The position numbers and the translations under genes are program-made. A stretch of 64,000 nt of DNA from Thalassotalea ponticola (lineage in GTDB: Bacteria > Pseudomonadota > Gammaproteobacteria > Enterobacterales > Alteromonadaceae): the NCBI RefSeq assembly GCF_041379045.1, contig NZ_CP166871.1, positions 620,001 to 684,000 on the forward strand, written 5' to 3'. Shown piece by piece: positions 58,609 to 64,000 of this stretch (position 1 is its first letter; every line of letters starts with the position of its first letter). The notes below the pieces were generated by a model, which saw only the letters and a list, made by a program, of their open reading frames with translations, was not told the DNA's origin and searched no databases.

Positions 58609-59937
58609 TTAGCCGCCAACGCTGGTTAAGCCTTGGTTAATGGCGATGATGTCGCTTTCAGAGACTGTGCCTGCCGCTTCTTTTAAACGCAGCATATTGA
58701 CGATGTACGAATATCGCGTGGTTGATAATAAGCGTTTGGCATTGTACAAATTGCGGGTGCTTTGCAATACATCGACAATAGTACGCGTACCAACTTCAAA
58801 GCCCGCTTCTGTCGCTTTTAATGCACTTTCAGCCGAAACAACGGACTGTTCGAGTGCTTTGACTCCCGAAATTGTTGCATTAATGGTGTTAAATGCATTG
58901 CGCGATTCGCGAATGATCGACCGATAAACCAATTCCATGTCTTGACTTGCGGCAACGTAATTTTGTTGTGCTTCACGTACTTGCGAACTGGTGTTACCAC
59001 CAGAGTAGATTGGCACATTTAATTGGACACCGATTGATTGACTGTCTTCTTCACGCCCGCTAAAGCCAAGTACATCATCGTCGATATCGGCGGTTGAAAG
59101 ACTGCCAAATAGGCTCAAGGTCGGTAAGTGCCCAGCTTTGGCAAGATCGATACTTTGCTTAGCGATATCCAATTCGACTTTTTGTCCCAATAATCTAAGG
59201 TTTTTCGCTTCGGCGATCTGTTGCCATTCGTTGGCATTGGTCGGCGTTGGCAAGTAAGGGCTAAAGCGCTCGGTATTTAACACACTCAGATCTTGCGGGT
59301 AGACACCAGTAATTTCGCGCAACAGTTCCTCTGCGGTGTAGACTTGATTTTCAGCGGCAATTTCATCGGCAACAGCGGTATCGTATTGCGCTTGTGCTTC
59401 ATGCACATCGGTGATCGCGGTAAGACCGACAGAGAAGCGTTGCTTGGTTTGTTCTAATTGGCGTTCGATAGCTGCTTTTTCCGCTTTGGCAAACTCAAGG
59501 CCATCGTACGCGGCTAAGACATTGAAGTAAGCTTCAGTAACGCGAGTGATCAGTTGTTGCTTCACAAACTGATAATTGATATCAAAGCGGTGGGCGTTTT
59601 TTTCGGCAATGCCCAAATTGACCCAACTGTTGTGGTGGTATAGTTGCATATTTAGCGCCAGCGCCAGTTCGGTACTTTGCGGCTCGCTAAATGGCTGGCC
59701 GTTAATTTCGCGCTCGGAATCAGAGATTGTCGCCGTTCCGTTTAACTGCGGCAACAGCACAGAGCGAGCTTGCTTAATCGATTCTTGTGACGACTTAAAT
59801 TGGGCTTCAGCACGCAATACGGTTGGATCATTATCTAATGCTAATTGATAAACTTGTTGTAAATCTTGTGCATGGGCAATAGCACTGACACCTGCTAACA
59901 CCAAACCGGCAACCACAGAGTTTAATTTTTGTATCAT
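58609..59937 (-). CDS. tolC: Outer-membrane channel protein TolC
   Basis: 442 residues. A signal peptide ends in AIAHA. The two OEP repeats of the TolC family follow: DLQQVYQLALDNDPTVLRAEAQFKSSQ...QARSVLLPQLNGTATIS in the first and LDIAKQSIDLAKAGHLPTLSLFGSLS in the second. It forms the outer-membrane exit duct for RND pumps and type I secretion. It is divergent from nudF, exactly as in E. coli. It may serve the RND pair at 34436-38799. Confidence 0.95.
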   Translation of the reverse strand: MIQKLNSVVAGLVLAGVSAIAHAQDLQQVYQLALDNDPTVLRAEAQFKSSQESIKQARSVLLPQLNGTATISDSEREINGQPFSEPQSTELALALNMQLYHHNSWVNLGIAEKNAHRFDINYQFVKQQLITRVTEAYFNVLAAYDGLEFAKAEKAAIERQLEQTKQRFSVGLTAITDVHEAQAQYDTAVADEIAAENQVYTAEELLREITGVYPQDLSVLNTERFSPYLPTPTNANEWQQIAEAKNLRLLGQKVELDIAKQSIDLAKAGHLPTLSLFGSLSTADIDDDVLGFSGREEDSQSIGVQLNVPIYSGGNTSSQVREAQQNYVAASQDMELVYRSIIRESRNAFNTINATISGVKALEQSVVSAESALKATEAGFEVGTRTIVDVLQSTRNLYNAKRLLSTTRYSYIVNMLRLKEAAGTVSESDIIAINQGLTSVGG

Positions 59938-60089
59938 AGTTTCGTTTTCCCTAAAAGTATCGATGCTGATATTGTATTAAGTGTATCGATTTTTGTTGCT
60001 ATGCTGAATAAAATAACTTTATGTTTACTTCGAAAAGTGTAACAAAAGATTTATAACATACTGTATTTATATAAAAAGAACGCCTCATT

Positions 60090-60716
60090 ATGACCGATTT
60101 TAAAAAAATTAAACAGTTTGGATTAAATGATTTTAACGTCCACCAACGGCAACTGAAATATCAAGGCTTCTTTCGCATCGAAGAGTACGCGTTTAGCCAT
60201 CGTTTATTTCGAGGTGGAAACTCCTCTGTGGTCAAGCGCGAGATCTTTGAGCGGGGCGATGCGGTGGCGCTGATGATCGTCGATAAACAACAACAACAGC
60301 TATTGATGATCGAACAGTTTCGCGCGGGTGCTTTGCGCAGTAACGAAAATCCGTGGTGTGTTGAGTTTGTCGCAGGCATGTTTGACGACGATGAATCTGC
60401 AATAGATGTCGCTGTTCGTGAAGCCAAGGAAGAGGCCAATATAGATATTGAACAGGCTGCTTGTCACCCTGTGTATCAGTTTTTACCAAGCCCAGGAGGC
60501 TGTTCCGAAAAGATTCACCTTTACGTGGCCTATGTTGATTTGTCGTCCTATCAGACCGGACAACACGCAGGTTTAGCCACTGAGAATGAAGATATAATGG
60601 TACACAAATTGAGTATAGCGGATGCGGTTAGCTTAATGGAGCAAGGAAAAGTAAATAACGCGACAACCATAATTGGGTTACAATGGTTAGCGTTACAGTT
60701 TCTTCCCAAACCCTAA
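60090..60716 (+). CDS. nudF: ADP-ribose pyrophosphatase
   Basis: 208 residues. Hydrolyses ADP-ribose to AMP and ribose-5-phosphate. The Nudix box is complete: GMFDDDESAIDVAVREAKEEA, preceded by FVA and followed by FLPSPGGCSEKIHLYVAYVD, which marks the ADPRase subfamily. It begins the nudF-yqiB-cpdA-yqiA-parE run, divergent from tolC. Confidence 0.94.
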   Translation: MTDFKKIKQFGLNDFNVHQRQLKYQGFFRIEEYAFSHRLFRGGNSSVVKREIFERGDAVALMIVDKQQQQLLMIEQFRAGALRSNENPWCVEFVAGMFDDDESAIDVAVREAKEEANIDIEQAACHPVYQFLPSPGGCSEKIHLYVAYVDLSSYQTGQHAGLATENEDIMVHKLSIADAVSLMEQGKVNNATTIIGLQWLALQFLPKP

Positions 60717-60749
60717 TCGCGTTGTTGATTGCTAAAATATAGGTTGTTT

Positions 60750-61202
60750 ATGGCTCGCTATCGCCCAAGATTAAAAAATCTACTAAACCTGGCTGAAAGC
60801 AGCTATATGATGCTGACGCGGTTGTTAGCTGGGGTGGATCAAGCAAACAACAAACTTGAGTTTCACATTAGTGACCGCTTGTCGTATCGACTCAGTATTT
60901 TGGAGCAAACCGCCTACACCCAATTGGTGAAATTTGAACAATTGGTTAATGAACAAGAGTCACTGGCGAGCAAGGTCTACGTTCACAAACCATCGATGGT
61001 GATTCGGCTTTACGATGATGCTCGCATTGTCGAAGTGATTGAAAGCCAGTATATACGTCAAATAAAGCCGCGTTACGACTACCCAAATCAGCAAATGCAC
61101 TTGCCTGATGAAAAACGTCAAACCCTGACGTTTTTAGCCGAATGGCTACAATTGTGTTTGCGACAAGGGCGTGCCAACGCCTACATAACTACCAACAATT
61201 AA
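60750..61202 (+). CDS. yqiB: DUF1249-family protein YqiB
   Basis: 150 residues, function unknown. MARYRPRLKNLLNLAESSYMMLTRLL and VHKPSMVIRLYDDARIVEVIE match the YqiB/DUF1249 family. The ATG at 60750 is chosen over the upstream TTG because it gives the family start and AGG lies 6 bases before it. It keeps its usual place between nudF and cpdA; its end overlaps no gene, but cpdA begins only 26 bases on. Confidence 0.9.
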   Translation: MARYRPRLKNLLNLAESSYMMLTRLLAGVDQANNKLEFHISDRLSYRLSILEQTAYTQLVKFEQLVNEQESLASKVYVHKPSMVIRLYDDARIVEVIESQYIRQIKPRYDYPNQQMHLPDEKRQTLTFLAEWLQLCLRQGRANAYITTNN

Positions 61203-61228
61203 CAAATCAAATTGTATTGGATACCTCA

Positions 61229-61978
61229 ATGAGCCTGCTAAATATTGTCCAATTCTCTGATTGTCATTTATACGCCGATCAACAAGCGCAACACTTTGGC
61301 GCCAACGTATACCGCAATTTAGAGCGCATCTTGCAACGCATTCGCCAGCTGGGTGACTTAGATGCGGTTATTTTTACTGGCGATCTCAGTCAAGATCACA
61401 GTGCGTTGTCTTATCAGCTGTTTGATCAATTGGTTGGTGAGGCTGCGCTACCTTGTCCCGTCTACGTCGTTGCTGGCAACCACGATGATCCAAGGTTACT
61501 CAAGCAGATGTTGAGCAGTGAAAGCATCAATCACGACAAGGTGATTAACTTGAACTCCTGGCAAATTCGCTTAATCGACAGCAAAAGTGAAACCCCCAGC
61601 GGATTGGTAAGTGAGCGCGGTTTAACAGCCATTGCCAGTCGTCCGGATAAGGGCAGTCACAGCTTGTTATTTATGCATCATCATCCACTTGATGTGGGCT
61701 ATTTTATCGATCGCCACGGCCTTATTAACAAGCACGCTTTTTGGTCAGCAGTGCAACAGAATAGCAGCATCAGAGGCATCGCATGTGGCCATGTTCATCG
61801 CGGACAGACCTATTACTCAGCCGCGGGGCTTCCGATATTTGCCTGCCCAGCGACATCGATTCAATTTGACCCTCACTTTGACGGTGTTAAAGCGCTTAAT
61901 ATCGGTCCCGGGTTTCGTCAGTTCTATCTACACCCAACAGGTAAAATAGATAGCCAGTTATATTACTTAAGGCAATAG
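61229..61978 (+). CDS. cpdA: 3',5'-cyclic AMP phosphodiesterase
   Basis: 249 residues of the calcineurin-like metallophosphoesterase family. The dinuclear-metal motifs are all present: QFSDCHLY (D-x-H), TGDLSQD, VAGNHDD, FMHHHPLD and CGHVHRG. CpdA lowers cAMP and so tunes CRP regulation. The frame is open upstream into yqiB, but ATG 61229 gives the family N-terminus MSLLNIVQFSD. The ribosome-binding site is weak. It is followed closely by yqiA. Confidence 0.93.
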   Translation: MSLLNIVQFSDCHLYADQQAQHFGANVYRNLERILQRIRQLGDLDAVIFTGDLSQDHSALSYQLFDQLVGEAALPCPVYVVAGNHDDPRLLKQMLSSESINHDKVINLNSWQIRLIDSKSETPSGLVSERGLTAIASRPDKGSHSLLFMHHHPLDVGYFIDRHGLINKHAFWSAVQQNSSIRGIACGHVHRGQTYYSAAGLPIFACPATSIQFDPHFDGVKALNIGPGFRQFYLHPTGKIDSQLYYLRQ

Positions 61979-61993
61979 AAAGGCTTGCGAATA

Positions 61994-62590
61994 ATGATCA
62001 ACGTATTAATCATTCACGGCTTTAATAGCTCGCCAAAATCGTTGAAGGCACAGTTAACTAAGCGTTATATCGAGCAAAACTTTTGCGATATTCGAGTGTA
62101 CGCCCCGCAGCTTGCCAACGAACCAGAGCAAGCAATACAACAGTTACGCGAGATCATCGACAGCGAGCCAAAGGCAACGTGGTGGGTTACGGGCTCATCC
62201 TTGGGTGGCTATTTCGCTACCTATTTGAGTGAAACCTACGATTTACCCGCAGTACTGATAAACCCCGCAGTGCGTCCTTTTGAGTTGTTAGAGCAAGTCA
62301 TCGGCCGACAAACCAATCCATATACTGGGCAAAGCTATCAGGTGACCAAGGAACATATGCAACAACTCGCCGCCTTGTACCAGCCACTGGTTCGCCCGGA
62401 AAATTACTTAGTGTTAGTGCAAACCGGTGATGAAGTATTGGACTATCGTCAAGCAGTTGAGAAGTACCAAAACTGTCAAATGATTGTACAGCAAGGGGGA
62501 GATCACAGTTTTATCGATTTTGAAAAAATGTTACCTGATGTTGTCAAATTCTTTCAATTAGCGAATAATGAAGCTAATTCGAGTGTGTAG
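61994..62590 (+). CDS. yqiA: Esterase YqiA
   Basis: 198 residues. Alpha/beta-hydrolase of the YqiA/UPF0227 type. The nucleophile Ser69 lies in VTGSSLGGYFAT, NPAVRPFELL follows as in E. coli YqiA, and the C-terminal GGDHSFIDFEK holds the catalytic His. It hydrolyses short-chain acyl esters in vitro in E. coli. The ATG at 61994 is preferred to the TTG at 61985. It lies between cpdA and parE. Confidence 0.92.
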   Translation: MINVLIIHGFNSSPKSLKAQLTKRYIEQNFCDIRVYAPQLANEPEQAIQQLREIIDSEPKATWWVTGSSLGGYFATYLSETYDLPAVLINPAVRPFELLEQVIGRQTNPYTGQSYQVTKEHMQQLAALYQPLVRPENYLVLVQTGDEVLDYRQAVEKYQNCQMIVQQGGDHSFIDFEKMLPDVVKFFQLANNEANSSV

Positions 62591-62673
62591 CAAACGCTTG
62601 TTACAGGAAACGGTAATTGGCCGTTGTCGAGCAATAACAATAATAATTTAACTTCGTTAACCAAAAGACGTTT

Positions 62674-64000
62674 ATGACTGATCAATATAATTCTGAAGCC
62701 ATTGAAGTATTAAGTGGTCTCGATCCCGTTCGCCGCAGACCGGGCATGTACACTGACACCAACCGCCCTAACCACTTGGGACAAGAGGTTATTGATAACT
62801 CGGTTGATGAAGCGCTTGCGGGGTTTGCAAGCAATATCCAGGTAATCTTACACGAAGATCAGTCCTTAGAAGTTATCGACGATGGTCGTGGCATGCCAAC
62901 CGACGTCCACCCTGAAGAAGGAGTACCTGGTGTTGAACTGATCTTTTGTCGTTTGCACGCCGGTGGTAAGTTCTCAAATAAGAACTATCAATTCTCTGGT
63001 GGTCTACACGGGGTTGGTATTTCGGTGGTTAATGCCTTATCAAGCCGAGTCGAAGTTACCGTGCGCCGCAATCAACAAGTCTTTGAAATGGCGTTCGAAC
63101 ACGGCGAAAAAGTATCGGATTTAACGGTGACCGGAACCGTAGGTAAGCGCAACACGGGCTCTCGTGTGCGTTTTTGGCCTGATGCAAGTTACTTCGACTC
63201 TGCCAAGTTTTCCGTATCAAAGCTCGTTCATATTTTAAAAGCCAAAGCGGTCTTGTGTCCCGGTCTATCGATTAAGTTTAACAATAAGGTCGCCGGCGAA
63301 AAGCACCATTGGTGTTATGAAAATGGCTTACAAGATTATCTAAAAGAAGCAGTAAACAAGTGGCCGAATCTTCCCGAAGAGCCATTTGTCGGCAGCTTCT
63401 CTTCACAACACGAAGCGGTTGATTGGGCCCTAACCTGGTTACCTGAAGGCGGTGATAGCATCGGTGAAAGTTACGTTAACTTGATTCCCACCATTCAAGG
63501 GGGAACGCACGTTAACGGCCTGCGCCAAGGGTTACTTGATTCGATGCGCGAATTTTGCGAGTTTCGCAACCTTATTCCACGCGGTTTAAAGCTAACACCG
63601 GACGACGTGTGGGATAAATGTTCATTTATTTTATCCGTTAAAATTCAAGACCCGCAATTTGCAGGGCAAACCAAAGAGCGCTTATCATCGCGCCAATGTT
63701 CAGCATTTGTCTCCGGAGTGGTCAAGGATGCGTTTAGCTTGTGGCTAAATGAGCACACTGAAATAGCAGAAGCGCTGGCTGAATTTTGCATTTCTAATGC
63801 GCAACGTCGCTTGCGAGCCAGCAAAAAAGTTGTGCGCAAGAAAGTGACTCAAGGGCCAGCGTTACCGGGAAAACTAACCGATTGCGGCTCGCAAGAGCCA
63901 GAGCGAACCGAATTGTTTTTGGTGGAAGGGGACTCAGCTGGTGGCAGTGCCAAACAAGCTCGTGATAGAGATTTTCAGGCGATTATGCCCTTGCGCGGTA
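62674..64000 (+). CDS. parE: DNA topoisomerase IV subunit B (3' end outside window)
   Basis: 442 codons visible, open to the window edge. Type IIA topoisomerase ATPase subunit that decatenates daughter chromosomes with ParC. It starts MTDQYNSEAIEVLSGLDPVRRRPGMYTD. The GHKL ATPase motifs are EVIDNSVDEAL, VIDDGRGMP and SGGLHGVGISVVNAL. The transducer domain follows and the TOPRIM domain begins with LFLVEGDSAGGSAKQARDR just before the edge. It distinguishes itself from GyrB by its position after yqiA. Confidence 0.96.
   Translation, partial: MTDQYNSEAIEVLSGLDPVRRRPGMYTDTNRPNHLGQEVIDNSVDEALAGFASNIQVILHEDQSLEVIDDGRGMPTDVHPEEGVPGVELIFCRLHAGGKFSNKNYQFSGGLHGVGISVVNALSSRVEVTVRRNQQVFEMAFEHGEKVSDLTVTGTVGKRNTGSRVRFWPDASYFDSAKFSVSKLVHILKAKAVLCPGLSIKFNNKVAGEKHHWCYENGLQDYLKEAVNKWPNLPEEPFVGSFSSQHEAVDWALTWLPEGGDSIGESYVNLIPTIQGGTHVNGLRQGLLDSMREFCEFRNLIPRGLKLTPDDVWDKCSFILSVKIQDPQFAGQTKERLSSRQCSAFVSGVVKDAFSLWLNEHTEIAEALAEFCISNAQRRLRASKKVVRKKVTQGPALPGKLTDCGSQEPERTELFLVEGDSAGGSAKQARDRDFQAIMPLRG

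Overview
The window is a chromosomal segment of a gammaproteobacterium, most likely a marine member of the Alteromonadales (Colwelliaceae or Shewanella-like). The gene orders rlmN-pilW-rodZ-ispG-hisS-yfgM-bamB-der, tolC|nudF-yqiB-cpdA-yqiA-parE and ispB|rplU-rpmA-obgE are the standard gammaproteobacterial ones. ArcA, FolE2, RraB, a DUF2960 protein and a GlyGly-CTERM subtilase point to the Shewanella/Colwellia/Pseudoalteromonas side. This is inferred from gene content; no rRNA or tRNA gene was seen.

Layout. 1-4683: the 3' end of tyrS, then small accessory genes (DUF4136 lipoprotein, RraB, rhodanese plus TRIC channel, mtnN, a SpoIIAA-like protein, and a DUF6868 membrane protein whose C-terminus is out of frame). 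4680-11873, all on the minus strand: an FdhF/YdeP molybdopterin oxidoreductase, a dimeric dUTPase, and a three-gene cluster (HAD phosphatase, GT81 synthase, GH13_18 phosphorylase) that reads as synthesis and recycling of the compatible solute glucosylglycerate. 12424-17355: a 1643-residue secreted subtilisin-like protease with a C-terminal GlyGly-CTERM anchor. 17840-24642: a small P-loop kinase and gltBD. 24970-25137: a striking array of 24 heptanucleotide units. 25278-30509: folE2, an Hpt protein beside arcA, rsmC and a stand-alone dapA. 30700-34137: a methyltransferase, a crotonase, a CvfB-type S1 protein and a TerB protein. 34436-38799: an RND efflux pair. 38925-43133: folA, obgE, rpmA, rplU and ispB. 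43268-47856: an esterase, a DUF2960 protein, an unrecognised Asp-box lipoprotein with a tandem repeat in its leader, and gltS. 48192-58496: ndk and the rlmN-to-der block. 58609-64000: tolC and the nudF-to-parE block, with parE cut by the window edge.

How the genes fit together. Most of the window is core housekeeping: translation (tyrS, hisS, L21, L27, rsmC, rlmN, der, obgE), isoprenoids (ispG, ispB), folate (folE2, folA), glutamate (gltBD, gltS) and the envelope (bamB, yfgM, rodZ, pilW, tolC, RND pump). The accessory interest lies in the glucosylglycerate cluster, the large protease, the Hpt-ArcA pair, a PilW-LysM fusion, the Asp-box lipoprotein, the frameshifted DUF6868 gene and several simple-sequence or inverted repeats. 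I did not find a convincing undescribed multi-gene system, CRISPR array, prophage or insertion sequence.
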